Below, one piece after another: positions 25,494 to 34,637 of a stretch of 64,000 bases of DNA. The first letter of the stretch is position 1, and the number at the start of each line of letters is the position of its first letter. The notes below the pieces were generated by a model. The model was given only the letters and a program-made list of their open reading frames with translations. It did not search any database and was not told the origin of the DNA. Position numbers and translations under genes: made by a program. This stretch comes from Flavobacterium sp. CF136 (GTDB lineage: Bacteria > Bacteroidota > Bacteroidia > Flavobacteriales > Flavobacteriaceae): assembly GCF_000282055.1 (NCBI RefSeq), contig NZ_AKJZ01000102.1, positions 52,185-116,184 on the forward strand, read 5' to 3'.

Positions 25494-27071
25494 TTATTTC
25501 TTTGGATTCAGAACCATTTTAATCATGGCATCATCTTTTAAAATCACATCATAATAATACAACTCGCCATATAATTGTCTGGCAAATTCAGCAGTGATAT
25601 AGCGATTTACCAATGCTTTGGTTTTATCTAATTTCAAATCTAATCCTGTCATCAGGAGGTAGTTTTTAAATTCTTTAAAATACAGATCTGATTTCTTCAT
25701 CTTAGTCAAAAACTCATTAAAATGAAGTCCGGCAAAAGCATTTCGGTTTTTATCCAACTCTTCAAAAACAAAATGTCCCACGATTCCGGTTTGCAGCAAA
25801 TAAGCGACATTTTCGTTTCCATGTTCTGCTTCCATTGGCACAAAAATATCCGGAACGATTCCGCCGCCACCGTAGACTATTTTGCCTTTTGGAGTTTTAA
25901 ACTTTAAAGAATCAGCTACTTTTATACTGTCTTTAGTGTACAGCTCTCCTGTTTTTATTCTTGCTTCCGATTCTTTATAATATTCTTCGTTTCCTTTAAC
26001 ATAAGGTTTTTGAATTGATCTTCCGGTTGGTGTGTAATATCTGGCTACTGTTAATCGAACAGCCGATCCATCATTAAAATCCATTTCACGCTGCACTAAT
26101 CCTTTTCCAAAAGAACGGCGGCCAACAATGGTTCCTCGATCATTATCCTGAATTGCACCAGCCAGAATTTCGCTTGCCGAAGCACTGTTTTCATTAATCA
26201 GGACAAATACTTTCCCTGTTTCAAAGCTTCCGCTTTTTGTTGCGTATGTTTTTTCGGTAGTACCATTTTTATTTTTGGTAAAAACGATTAGTTGTTTGTC
26301 TTTCAGAAACTCATCGGCAATAGCAACGGCTTCTTCCATATAACCTCCTCCGTTATCACGAAGATCAATTACCAGTGAATGAATCCCTTTTTGTTTTAAT
26401 CTTGTCAGACCTGCCTTAAATTCATCATAAGTCGTTTCGGCAAAACGATTGATTTTGATATAACCGGTGTTATTTCCAAGCAATAAAGAAGCATCAACAC
26501 TTTTTAACGGAATAACATCTCTTTTAATCTTAAACTTTAGCTTCTTTTGTTCCGATTTCCTAAAAACTGTCAATTCAATTTCAGAACCTTTTATTCCTTT
26601 TAATTTAGAAAACAAACTATCAGAAGGCAACTTTCTTCCAAACAATTTAGTCTTTCCTGCAAATAATATTCGGTCACCGGATTTTAATCCGGCTTTCGCC
26701 GAAGGACCGTTTTCTACAGGTTTTATAATAGCCACGGAATCTTTGTACATATAAAAATTAATTCCTATGCCTACAAAATCACCTTTCATGCTTTCTGCAA
26801 CCTCAGCTTGTTCGCTTGGTGGAATGTAAACAGAATGCGGATCTAATTTAGATAAAATATTATCTACCGTCAGGTTTACAATCGAATCAGTATTAACATT
26901 ATCAACATATTCATTATTAATAAAATCGATCAGTTTGTTGAGTTTTGTCTTAGAGTTATTTTTAGCCAAAAGGCTATCCTCAACAGGAGCATTCATCATG
27001 CTTCCGAGAACAGTTCCAAGAGCAAAAGTTGCTCCTATAACAATGGGTAAATATTTTGGGTTAAATTTCAT
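25494..27071 (-). CDS. S41 family C-terminal processing peptidase
   Basis: 525 residues with an N-terminal signal anchor (YLPIVIGATFALGTVLG). A PDZ domain (about 85-165; GIGINFYMYKDSVAIIKPVENGP) precedes the tail-specific protease domain with catalytic Ser in NENSASASEILAGAIQ and Lys in GRRSFGKGLVQ. Periplasmic protease of the CtpA/Prc type, degrading or processing proteins at their C-termini. Its first codons overlap the last 11 nt of the dCMP deaminase gene, indicating translational coupling. Confidence 0.93.
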   Translation of the reverse strand: MKFNPKYLPIVIGATFALGTVLGSMMNAPVEDSLLAKNNSKTKLNKLIDFINNEYVDNVNTDSIVNLTVDNILSKLDPHSVYIPPSEQAEVAESMKGDFVGIGINFYMYKDSVAIIKPVENGPSAKAGLKSGDRILFAGKTKLFGRKLPSDSLFSKLKGIKGSEIELTVFRKSEQKKLKFKIKRDVIPLKSVDASLLLGNNTGYIKINRFAETTYDEFKAGLTRLKQKGIHSLVIDLRDNGGGYMEEAVAIADEFLKDKQLIVFTKNKNGTTEKTYATKSGSFETGKVFVLINENSASASEILAGAIQDNDRGTIVGRRSFGKGLVQREMDFNDGSAVRLTVARYYTPTGRSIQKPYVKGNEEYYKESEARIKTGELYTKDSIKVADSLKFKTPKGKIVYGGGGIVPDIFVPMEAEHGNENVAYLLQTGIVGHFVFEELDKNRNAFAGLHFNEFLTKMKKSDLYFKEFKNYLLMTGLDLKLDKTKALVNRYITAEFARQLYGELYYYDVILKDDAMIKMVLNPKK

Positions 27072-27504
27072 TTAATTCTTCTAAAACAGGAAGATGTTCA
27101 ACTTCGACACCAGCTTTCAGCAAAAACTGAATTCCGGAATCATCACGATATCCATTTTGATACACCACTCTTTTTATTCCGGCCTGATGTATTAATTTAC
27201 TGCATTCTTTGCAAGGTGACAGTGTAATATACAAAGTCGCTCCTTCGCAGGATTGTGTTGACCGGGCTACTTTTAAAATAGCATTCGCTTCGGCATGCAA
27301 AACATCCCAACGCGTTAGTCCGTTTTCATCTTCACAGCAGTTTTCAAATCCGGTCGGTGTTCCGTTGTATCCATCAGAAATGATCATTCTGTCTTTTACT
27401 ATTATTGCACCTACCTGCTTACGTTTACAGTACGATAACGAGCCCCATTCTTTGGCAATTCTCAAATAAGCTTTATCGTATCTATTTAATTTTTTTATGT
27501 CCAT
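27061..27504 (-). CDS. Deoxycytidylate deaminase family protein
   Basis: 147 residues from ATG 27504 (MDIKKLNRYDKAYLRIAKEW); the longer frame starts with TTG. Zinc deaminase motifs are intact: HAEANAIL and SPCKECSKLI. ComEB/dCMP deaminases convert dCMP to dUMP for thymidylate synthesis; other deoxynucleotide substrates are possible. Cytoplasmic. It lies 5 nt after HupE and overlaps the S41 protease gene. Confidence 0.9.
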   Translation of the reverse strand: MDIKKLNRYDKAYLRIAKEWGSLSYCKRKQVGAIIVKDRMIISDGYNGTPTGFENCCEDENGLTRWDVLHAEANAILKVARSTQSCEGATLYITLSPCKECSKLIHQAGIKRVVYQNGYRDDSGIQFLLKAGVEVEHLPVLEELNEI

Positions 27505-27509
27505 TTTAT

Positions 27510-28103
27510 TTATCTGTTCCAAATTGGGCTTTCCACAATCATCGGAATTACGACTCCAATTATAAAGGCCGACATTACAAGTGCCCAGTCGCGTTTTGAA
27601 AAACGAAATATTGTCTGTACGATATATGAAATAATCAGCACTACAAAAACCACTATCAATTGTGCCGTTTCTATCCCTAATGCAAATTCCCCTAAAGGTA
27701 ATAATTTTGACGTAGGTGACCCTCCTAAAATAGTTTTAAAATAATTTGAAAATCCAAGACCATGAATAATTCCAAAAAATAATGTCACAAAGAATATCAG
27801 GTTAATACTTTCGTTTTTAGATGCTTTTCCAGCTGTAAAAAGATGGAAAAAAGCGGTTATTAAAATCGTAATCGGAATTAAAAACTCCACAATATTTACT
27901 TTTATCGCTATAATCCCAAAAACTGAAAGCAACAAGGCTAATGTGTGTCCAATGGTAAACACAGAGATAAGCAATAAAATACGTTTCCAGTCCTTAAAAG
28001 CATATGGAATCGTTAAGGCTATTAAAAACAACACATGGTCATAAGCATGAATATCCAAAACATGCTTTAAACCTATCTGAAAATAAATCCAAAATTCTGA
28101 CAT
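27510..28103 (-). CDS. HupE/UreJ family membrane protein
   Basis: 197 residues with six or seven membrane helices. Family signature: GLKHVLDIHAYDHVLFLIAL at residues 11-30, where His residues could bind metal, then FTIGHTLAL and FFGIIHGLGFS. HupE/UreJ proteins are associated with nickel uptake in hydrogenase and urease clusters, but no such enzyme is in this window, so the substrate here is unknown. First gene of a leftward operon with dCMP deaminase and S41 peptidase. Confidence 0.88.
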   Translation of the reverse strand: MSEFWIYFQIGLKHVLDIHAYDHVLFLIALTIPYAFKDWKRILLLISVFTIGHTLALLLSVFGIIAIKVNIVEFLIPITILITAFFHLFTAGKASKNESINLIFFVTLFFGIIHGLGFSNYFKTILGGSPTSKLLPLGEFALGIETAQLIVVFVVLIISYIVQTIFRFSKRDWALVMSAFIIGVVIPMIVESPIWNR

Positions 28104-28245
28104 GAGGTTATCTATATTAATTGATTAAGGGGCTGTAAACATACGATTTATTTTGAAAATTAAAGAAAGCCCTCCTATTAAATCAACGGATAAAAATAAG
28201 TTAAATTTTATGAGAACTTTAAAATTAATAATTTAAAATAAAATT

Positions 28246-28253
28246 TATCTTTG
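28246..28253 (+). promoter_or_regulatory. -7 promoter element of the TerB-like gene
   Basis: TATCTTTG is an exact match to the Bacteroidota TAnnTTTG element, 21 nt before the ATG at 28275. No good TTTG was found 19 nt upstream. Confidence 0.5.
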
Positions 28254-28274
28254 TGACATAAAAACACTATAATT

Positions 28275-28706
28275 ATGTCATTTTCAGATTTATTTGATAG
28301 CGAATTCAAACAAAGAAATAAAGGTCACTTTTCAGCTATTGTTCGTGTAGCATTAGCAGATGGAGTTGTACATCCTGAAGAAAAAAATTTCTTGGACAAA
28401 TTAGCTTCACGTTTAGAAATTTCAGAAACTGAGTATGAAGAAATTCTTAACGATCCATTAAAATACCCTATCAACCCTCCTTATTTACATGTTCAGCGTT
28501 TAGAGCGTTTATATGATTTAACAAGAATGGTACATGTTGATCATCATTTAGAAGACCAACAGGAAGTAATGTTGAGAAAATTAGGAATTGCTTTAGGGTT
28601 TACTCCCAGCAACGTAAATTATATTATTGCCAAGGCATTATCATTAGTTGATAAAAAAGTAGATGCAGATACTTTTGTTTACGAAATGCAGCATATGCAT
28701 AAATAG
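28275..28706 (+). CDS. TerB family protein
   Basis: 143 residues, soluble, all-helical. The N-terminal half carries the TerB pattern (RVALADGVVHPEEKNFLDKLA, then LEISETEYEEIL) with acidic residues that bind divalent metal in characterised TerB. Members are linked to tellurite resistance or general stress, but the function of single-domain copies is unknown. Monocistronic: own promoter upstream, bidirectional terminator downstream, convergent with fbp. Confidence 0.88.
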   Translation: MSFSDLFDSEFKQRNKGHFSAIVRVALADGVVHPEEKNFLDKLASRLEISETEYEEILNDPLKYPINPPYLHVQRLERLYDLTRMVHVDHHLEDQQEVMLRKLGIALGFTPSNVNYIIAKALSLVDKKVDADTFVYEMQHMHK

Positions 28707-28717
28707 TAATCAGTGTT

Positions 28718-28762
28718 CAGTCTCAGTTTTCAGTTTTACACTGAGACTAAAAACTGAGACTG
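28718..28762. repeat. Inverted repeat of the CAGTCTCAGTTTT type
   Basis: CAGTCTCAGTTTT at 28718-28730 is perfectly complementary in inverted orientation to 28750-28762. It sits directly before the intrinsic terminator between the TerB-like gene and fbp. A related sequence (TTTTCAGTCTCAGTCACG) lies after the terminator at 48283-48308. Confidence 0.75.
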
Positions 28763-28770
28763 AGACTAAA

Positions 28771-28813
28771 AAACAAAACCCGATAATAAAAAATTATCGG
28801 GTTTTGTTTTTTT
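28771..28813. terminator. Bidirectional intrinsic terminator between TerB-like gene and fbp
   Basis: A 17-bp perfect stem (28771-28787 with 28793-28809) around a five-A loop, T-rich on the plus side and A-rich on the other, so it can end both converging transcripts. Confidence 0.9.
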
Positions 28814-29819
28814 AAAGGGCTTCTGCCATAAATTCTTCGGCTTTTTTGACCATATTATAACTTCCGCAGAAAAACGGAACCCGCTGATGCAATTCAGTTG
28901 GCTGGATTTCCATAATTCTTCCAAAACCGTCTGTTGCTTTTCCTCCGGCCTGTTCTGCAATAAATGCCATCGGATTACATTCGTACATCAAACGTAATTT
29001 CCCTTTTGGCGCTTTCGAACTTGTCGGATATAAATAAATCCCTCCTTTGATCATATTTCTGTGAAAATCTGATACCAGGCTTCCAATATATCTTGATGTA
29101 TAAGGCCTGTCTTCTTCTTCGCGCTGACAATATTTAATGTAGTTCTTTACTCCCTGTGGAAAATGCACATAATTCCCTTCGTTTACCGAATAAATATTCC
29201 CGTCAACCGGAAATTTCATATTAGGGTGTGACAAATAAAATGTTCCAATCGCCGGATTCAGTGTAAAACCATTTACGCCGTGACCTGTTGTGTAAACCAA
29301 CATTGTTGAAGTTCCGTAAATTACATATCCAGCGGCAACCTGATTAACCCCGGGCTGTAAAAAATCCTCGCTTGTTACCGGAGTTCCGATTGGTGTGATT
29401 CTTCTGAAAACAGAAAAAATAGTTCCCAAAGAAACATTCACTTCAATGTTTGAAGACCCGTCAAGCGGATCCATTAAGATCACGTACTTATTATTATTAC
29501 TGTTGTCGCTCCCCTTGACAGTAATATATTCGTCGTTTTCTTCAGAAGCTATTCCACAGACAATCTCACGGTTTATTAACGTCTGAATAAATACTTCATT
29601 TGCATACACATCTAATTTCTGCTGATCTTCACCCTGAATATTTTGTTCGCCTACGGCCCCAATTATATCCACTAATCCAGCTTTGTTTACTTTATAGTTT
29701 ACGACTTTTGCCGCCAAACGTATAGAGTTGATAATTCGGGATAACTCCCCTGATGAATACTGAAATGCTTTTTGGTTCTCAATAATAAACTCTCCCAGTG
29801 TTTTATTGCGTTCTTCCAT
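28812..29819 (-). CDS. fbp: Class I fructose-1,6-bisphosphatase
   Basis: 335 residues. It hydrolyses fructose 1,6-bisphosphate to fructose 6-phosphate, the gluconeogenic step. Metal/substrate motif DPLDGSSNIEVNVSLGTIFS at about residues 117-136, SEENDEY upstream of it, and RYIGSLVSDFHRNM and KLRLMYECNPMAFIAEQAGG downstream, all typical of class I. Cytoplasmic. It is divergent from a GNAT gene, across a 172-nt region. Confidence 0.96.
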   Translation of the reverse strand: MEERNKTLGEFIIENQKAFQYSSGELSRIINSIRLAAKVVNYKVNKAGLVDIIGAVGEQNIQGEDQQKLDVYANEVFIQTLINREIVCGIASEENDEYITVKGSDNSNNNKYVILMDPLDGSSNIEVNVSLGTIFSVFRRITPIGTPVTSEDFLQPGVNQVAAGYVIYGTSTMLVYTTGHGVNGFTLNPAIGTFYLSHPNMKFPVDGNIYSVNEGNYVHFPQGVKNYIKYCQREEEDRPYTSRYIGSLVSDFHRNMIKGGIYLYPTSSKAPKGKLRLMYECNPMAFIAEQAGGKATDGFGRIMEIQPTELHQRVPFFCGSYNMVKKAEEFMAEAL

Positions 29820-29913
29820 TTGCTATATCGTTGTAGTTTTTAGTTATAAGTCACAAATATCGCTTTTTTTGTGAGAATGATTTAAAAATTATTTAGTTAG
29901 TTTGCTACTATTG

Positions 29914-29921
29914 TATATTTG
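29914..29921 (+). promoter_or_regulatory. -7 promoter element of the GNAT gene
   Basis: TATATTTG matches TAnnTTTG exactly, 70 nt upstream of the ATG at 29992. The upstream element is weak (TTTA about 19 nt before). Confidence 0.4.
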
Positions 29922-29991
29922 CTAATTAAATGCAAAAAGTTTCGAATAAAAAAATACTTATTTAGCTAATCACTGATTAAAAATATGAATT

Positions 29992-30468
29992 ATGAATATT
30001 AGAAAAGGAAAACCTGAAGATATGAAATCAGTTTTAGAACTGATTCAGGAGCTTGCAATATTCGAAAAAGAACCGGATGCAGTTCTGATAACCGAAGATG
30101 ATTTAGTGCGGGACGGATTTGGTGAAAATCCTTTATTTCATGTTTTTGTAGCTGAAGTTGAAAAAGAAATTGTTGGAATTGCATTATACTATTATCGTTA
30201 TTCTACCTGGAAAGGAAAAACAATTCATCTGGAAGATTTAATTGTAAAAGATAAAATGCGTGGATCTGGTTTGGGTTTCGCACTTTATTCTGAAATTATG
30301 AAACAGGGGAAAAAAGATAATGTTCGACGAATCGATTGGAATGTTCTTGATTGGAATACTCCTGCCGTAAAATTCTACGAGAACTCAGGCGCAAAAGTTC
30401 TCGATGAATGGAGAGTAGTTCAAATGGATGAAATAGGAATTAATTCATTTTTAGCAAAAATAAATTAG
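29992..30468 (+). CDS. GNAT family N-acetyltransferase
   Basis: 158 residues, single GNAT fold. N-terminus MNIRKGKPEDMKSVLELIQEL, acetyl-CoA binding motif A in LEDLIVKDKMRGSGLGFALY (R/Q-x-x-G-x-G form as RGSGLG), and C-terminal VLDWNTPAVKFYENSGAKVL. It resembles the diamine N-acetyltransferase (SSAT-like) group, which acetylates amines such as thialysine or polyamines; the real substrate is not certain. It precedes aspartate kinase on the same strand. Confidence 0.9.
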   Translation: MNIRKGKPEDMKSVLELIQELAIFEKEPDAVLITEDDLVRDGFGENPLFHVFVAEVEKEIVGIALYYYRYSTWKGKTIHLEDLIVKDKMRGSGLGFALYSEIMKQGKKDNVRRIDWNVLDWNTPAVKFYENSGAKVLDEWRVVQMDEIGINSFLAKIN

Positions 30469-30478
30469 GCAGACAAAA

Positions 30479-30514
30479 TATGACAGAGGCATTTAGGAGT
30501 GTACTTCTGTCATA
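30479..30514. repeat. Inverted repeat before aspartate kinase
   Basis: TATGACAGA (30479-30487) and TCTGTCATA (30506-30514) form a perfect 9-bp inverted repeat with an 18-nt loop and no T-run. CTGACAGA recurs at about 30533-30540. It could be an operator or a weak hairpin between the GNAT and kinase genes; not resolved. Confidence 0.45.
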
Positions 30515-30578
30515 AATATTAAAATTTTAAAACTGACAGAGATGTACAGCAGTATGTCTCAACAATACAAAATTAAAG

Positions 30579-31838
30579 ATGAGAGTATTTAAATTTGGTG
30601 GTGCATCGGTAAAAGATGCTGAAGGAATTAAAAACGTTTATGACGTTTTACAAAAAGTAGGATATGAAGATGTGATTTTAGTAGTTTCGGCTATGGGGAA
30701 AACCACAAATGCACTGGAACTTGTTATCAAAAATTATTTCGATAAATCGGCAGAGCTTAATTCATCCGTACAAGAAATAAAAAAATATCACAATCAAATC
30801 TTACTGGATTTATTTGAAGATGAAAACCACGAAGTTTTTACAGCCGTAGCATCTCAATTTTCAGAATTAGAATATTTTTTAGCACATAATAAATCACCGA
30901 ATTACAATTTTGTTTACGACCAGATTGTGAGTTTTGGGGAATTAATTTCGACAAATATCTTAAGTCATTTTATGAATTTCATGGGCATTCAGACACAATG
31001 GCTTGATGTTCGTAATTTTATAAAAACAGATTCTAATTACAGAGATGCTGAAGTAGACTGGGAAGCTACCCAACAAAACATCAGCAAAAATGTAAAACGA
31101 AAAATATTAAATATCACGCAGGGATTTTTAGGTGCTGACGAAAATAATTTCACTACCACTTTAGGTCGTGAGGGTTCTGATTATACTGCCGGAATTTTTG
31201 CCTATTGCCTTAATGCAGAAAGCGTTACAATTTGGAAAGATGTTCCAGGTGTTATGAATGCTGATCCGCGTTATTTTGAAAATGCAAGTCTGCTGAACCA
31301 AATATCCTATCGGGAAGCAATTGAACTGGCTTTTTACGGTGCAACGGTTATACACCCAAAAACATTACAGCCATTACAGAAAAAAGAAATTCCATTATAT
31401 GTAAAATCTTTTATCAACCCATTATTGAAAGGAACCTGTGTTTCTAAAGGAGTTGATTTAGAGCCTTACTTACCTTGTTTTATCGTCAAAAGAAACCAGC
31501 TTTTAATCTCGCTTTCATCTATTGATTTTTCATTCATCATGGAAGAAAACATCAGCGAAATTTTTGGATTGTTTCACCAATTCAAACTAAAAGTAAATCT
31601 AATTCAGAACTCTGCGATTAGTTTCTCTGTTTGTGTAGAAGATAAATTTGAGAATTTCAATGATTTGAATGCAATCCTTTCGAAAAAATTCAAAGTCGAT
31701 TATAACGAAAATGTAACCTTATATACAATCCGTCATTTTAATGAACAGGCTGCACAAACTGTTGAGGAAAACAAAGAAGTTTTACTTAAACAGGTAAGCC
31801 GTGAAACCATGCAGATTGTTACCAAAGAGCTAAATTAG
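30579..31838 (+). CDS. Aspartate kinase (monofunctional)
   Basis: 419 residues. It phosphorylates aspartate, the entry to lysine, threonine and methionine synthesis. The N-terminal KFGGASVKDAEG is the nucleotide/aspartate motif; TTLGREGSDYTAG and WKDVPGVMNADPR are conserved kinase stretches; ELAFYGATVIHPKTLQP precedes the C-terminal ACT region (about 300-419), where feedback inhibitors bind. No homoserine dehydrogenase domain is attached. Followed by a strong terminator. Confidence 0.93.
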   Translation: MRVFKFGGASVKDAEGIKNVYDVLQKVGYEDVILVVSAMGKTTNALELVIKNYFDKSAELNSSVQEIKKYHNQILLDLFEDENHEVFTAVASQFSELEYFLAHNKSPNYNFVYDQIVSFGELISTNILSHFMNFMGIQTQWLDVRNFIKTDSNYRDAEVDWEATQQNISKNVKRKILNITQGFLGADENNFTTTLGREGSDYTAGIFAYCLNAESVTIWKDVPGVMNADPRYFENASLLNQISYREAIELAFYGATVIHPKTLQPLQKKEIPLYVKSFINPLLKGTCVSKGVDLEPYLPCFIVKRNQLLISLSSIDFSFIMEENISEIFGLFHQFKLKVNLIQNSAISFSVCVEDKFENFNDLNAILSKKFKVDYNENVTLYTIRHFNEQAAQTVEENKEVLLKQVSRETMQIVTKELN

Positions 31839-31875
31839 TTTTAGACAGGTTATATTATTAAATTCAGCATAATAA

Positions 31876-31910
31876 AAAGGTCTCACCAAAAAGTGAGACC
31901 TTTATTTTTT
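31876..31910 (+). terminator. Intrinsic terminator after aspartate kinase
   Basis: AAAGGTCTCAC (31876-31886) pairs with GTGAGACCTTT (31893-31903), followed by TATTTTTTT. It lies between converging genes, so may also serve the GH74 gene on the other strand. Confidence 0.9.
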
Positions 31911-31935
31911 TAATGAACCTATTAAAAAGATATTT

Positions 31936-34359
31936 TTATTTTACAATTTTTACACTCCCTGATTTTCCGTTGCTGGTTTTTACTTTTACCAATAATACAC
32001 CATGTTGATTTGATAAATCATCAGAGAATAACGTCACGGTATTATTTGAAACCGTATACATATCTTGCTTTATCAATTTTCCTAATAAATCATAAACCTG
32101 AATATTAACCAGGGTTCCGTTTGTGTAATCAGGCAGTTCTAATATCACATAATCTTTCATTGGATTAGGATGAGCTTTTAGAGTGAACGTTTGGGTATCA
32201 TTCTTAAACTCATTATCAGAAATTCCAAGATTTGCATCACTGTCGGTATAAACAATTCCTCTTCCTACAGTACTCATATAAACCCTGCCATAAGTATTCA
32301 TATCACCAATTACAAAATTACCATTTCCTGTTCCGCCAAACTCATACGCATCATCATTTACACGAAGCCAGGTAACACCTTCATCAATAGAACGAAATAC
32401 ACCGGTAACTCCGTTTACTGTTCCCCAAATATATATAGAAGGATATGTTTTTCCCGGAGCTGCCTTACCTATACCAACTGACCCCGCAGCTGTGACATTT
32501 GCTGAAGGAACTGTAAAAGTCAAACCTCCATCAATTGAACGTTTTAAACCTCCGCCATTCATTGCAATCCAGATGTGTCCTGCATTACCGGGAACTGTTC
32601 GAATTAATTTTGAACCCCATGAACCGGGATTACCTGCAGAAGTAAAATTAGCCCCTCCATCAGTACTAATCATCATCGATCCTGTTGGTTGATCATAAAC
32701 ATAAAACTTATTATTGGTTACCTGATCAGAAACCGGGATTGCATCACTAATACTTATACCGTTACAGGTTGTCCATGTAGTTCCGTTATCAACAGAACGA
32801 TATATACTTGTTGCACCGGAAGGACAATGCAAAATGGTATTGCCATCATAAGACAAGGCTGCTCTGCCTTTTTGTCCCATTAAGGCCGCTGTAGTTTTAG
32901 TCCATGTTGCACCTTGATTTCCAGAATAGTACATGAACTCCCCTAACCTCACAATTTTGTTTGTGTTCCCTCCAGCATACGAAATAGAAGTTGAAGTACC
33001 CATAGTAGGAGCATGTTGCGGAGCAAAAACAGTTACATCTGTATGTTTAAATCCGTCAAAGTCGCCAATTACACTCATTAACGGACCAGATGGAATACTT
33101 ATTAAATCTAAAGGAACTGATTCTTCAATACCGATTGCATCAAATTTCCAGGTAGTTTTAACTGCATTAATATCATCGCAAGTAAAAAGTCCGTTTCCTG
33201 AAACAACACTTACCTGAGCTGTATTGCCCGGGTTAAATTTAAAATCTGTTGCCCAGTGTATTGACTGGCCGGTAACCCATGTACAGCCATTAGTTTCAAA
33301 AGAAAATCCGGAATTACCAACTAAATCTCTCCAGGTAGTTCCTCCGTCTGTACTTAAATAAAAATGATCACCATATACAGCTGTCCCTCCAGGAGTAGTA
33401 TATTGGTACCACCATGTACTTGTCGTTGAAGCGATTAATCGTTGTGGATTTGTCGGATCTACATCAATACCTGCAAACGGCCTTGTAATACCAGCTGGTG
33501 TAATGTCTGTAAAAATTCCTGTACTGCTTAATTTTGATATTTTTCCTTCGGTTCCGTTCCAGGGTCCTTCCAGGTCAGCATAAGCAATCAATAAAGACCG
33601 ATTTGAATCTAAAACAGCACGCTGTGGCATATAAGATGTTGTGGCTCCTGAAACAGCAGTCCAGCTAATTCCGCCATCAACACTTTTGTATAAATTAGAG
33701 CCTCCAACTTGTGAAACTCCGGCATAAATAATCTGTGTTTTACCTCCTGAAACCGAAGCCGGATCCAAAACAATAAAACATACCCCATTATCATTTGAAG
33801 TTGTCGTAACAGGAAAACCTGATAATTTACTCCATGTCAAACCGGCATCAATACTTTGAAAAAGACCATTCCTTCTGGTTCCGCAATAAAGAATGTTCGA
33901 ATTATTTGGATCAACAGCCAAACGTTCACCATTTGAACGCCCCATACCATTACCGTGTGCTTTAAATTGCGAAGTCACTTCAATTTCAGTAAATGTATTT
34001 CCTTTATTTGTCGATTTTAAAATAGCCGTTTTTCCATTATTAAAATAACTCGTTCCAACTAATAAATACACCACATTATTATTTTGTGGATCTATTGCCA
34101 ACGATTCAACCCCAAAATAACTAGTCTGATCTGTACTTAGCCAATCCAGCAAAGAGATCCATTTTTTGTTAGCAGCATCCCATCTGTAAGCACCGCCAAC
34201 ATCGGTTCTGGCATATTTTAAATCTGCGTCATTTTTACTGGTAATAATTCCAGATACAAAACCCCCTCCTCCAATTTGAACATTCTTCCATGCGTTTTGT
34301 GCTTTTCCTGACAAAGAAGCCAGAAGCAATAAAAAAAGTAAAAAGTAGTTTTTCTTCAT
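31936..34359 (-). CDS. GH74 xyloglucanase with T9SS sorting domain
   Basis: 807 residues from ATG 34359 (MKKNYFLLFLLLLASLSGKAQ signal); another ATG at 34371 adds four residues. The body is a tandem beta-propeller of GH74 type: WKNVQIGGGGFVSGI, YARTDVGGAYRWD with likely catalytic Asp53, BNR-like STDGGTTW and SVDGGISW repeats, and the second acidic centre in IGDFDGFKH near Asp433. GH74 enzymes cleave xyloglucan, a plant hemicellulose. The last ~80 residues are a T9SS type A sorting domain (AHPNPMKDYV to SGSVKIVK), so the enzyme is exported to the cell surface or medium. No other polysaccharide-utilisation genes adjoin it. Confidence 0.9.
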   Translation of the reverse strand: MKKNYFLLFLLLLASLSGKAQNAWKNVQIGGGGFVSGIITSKNDADLKYARTDVGGAYRWDAANKKWISLLDWLSTDQTSYFGVESLAIDPQNNNVVYLLVGTSYFNNGKTAILKSTNKGNTFTEIEVTSQFKAHGNGMGRSNGERLAVDPNNSNILYCGTRRNGLFQSIDAGLTWSKLSGFPVTTTSNDNGVCFIVLDPASVSGGKTQIIYAGVSQVGGSNLYKSVDGGISWTAVSGATTSYMPQRAVLDSNRSLLIAYADLEGPWNGTEGKISKLSSTGIFTDITPAGITRPFAGIDVDPTNPQRLIASTTSTWWYQYTTPGGTAVYGDHFYLSTDGGTTWRDLVGNSGFSFETNGCTWVTGQSIHWATDFKFNPGNTAQVSVVSGNGLFTCDDINAVKTTWKFDAIGIEESVPLDLISIPSGPLMSVIGDFDGFKHTDVTVFAPQHAPTMGTSTSISYAGGNTNKIVRLGEFMYYSGNQGATWTKTTAALMGQKGRAALSYDGNTILHCPSGATSIYRSVDNGTTWTTCNGISISDAIPVSDQVTNNKFYVYDQPTGSMMISTDGGANFTSAGNPGSWGSKLIRTVPGNAGHIWIAMNGGGLKRSIDGGLTFTVPSANVTAAGSVGIGKAAPGKTYPSIYIWGTVNGVTGVFRSIDEGVTWLRVNDDAYEFGGTGNGNFVIGDMNTYGRVYMSTVGRGIVYTDSDANLGISDNEFKNDTQTFTLKAHPNPMKDYVILELPDYTNGTLVNIQVYDLLGKLIKQDMYTVSNNTVTLFSDDLSNQHGVLLVKVKTSNGKSGSVKIVK

Positions 34360-34607
34360 TTTAGTAATCATTTAAAATTTGTGGTTTATGTTATAATCTT
34401 TAATCAACAATATTATCAATTAGCACATCAAAAATATTTATTTTTGCTTATGGTTAAATTGACTACAAGTATACGTTTTTATTTTTTAAATAAAAAGAAT
34501 ATTCAAAAACGTAACAATTAAAAAATATAATCATTAAATACTGTTAGCATCCCTAAAAAGAGCTATAGCTAAAAAATTTATAGAAGCATATTTCAAATAT
34601 TAAATAT

Positions 34608-34615
34608 TACTTTTG
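34608..34615 (+). promoter_or_regulatory. -7 promoter element of the large outer-membrane gene
   Basis: TACTTTTG fits TAnnTTTG, 22 nt before the ATG at 34638. No clear TTTG at -33. Confidence 0.4.
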
Positions 34616-34637
34616 ATCTTTCGAGTTTAAAGTCCTT

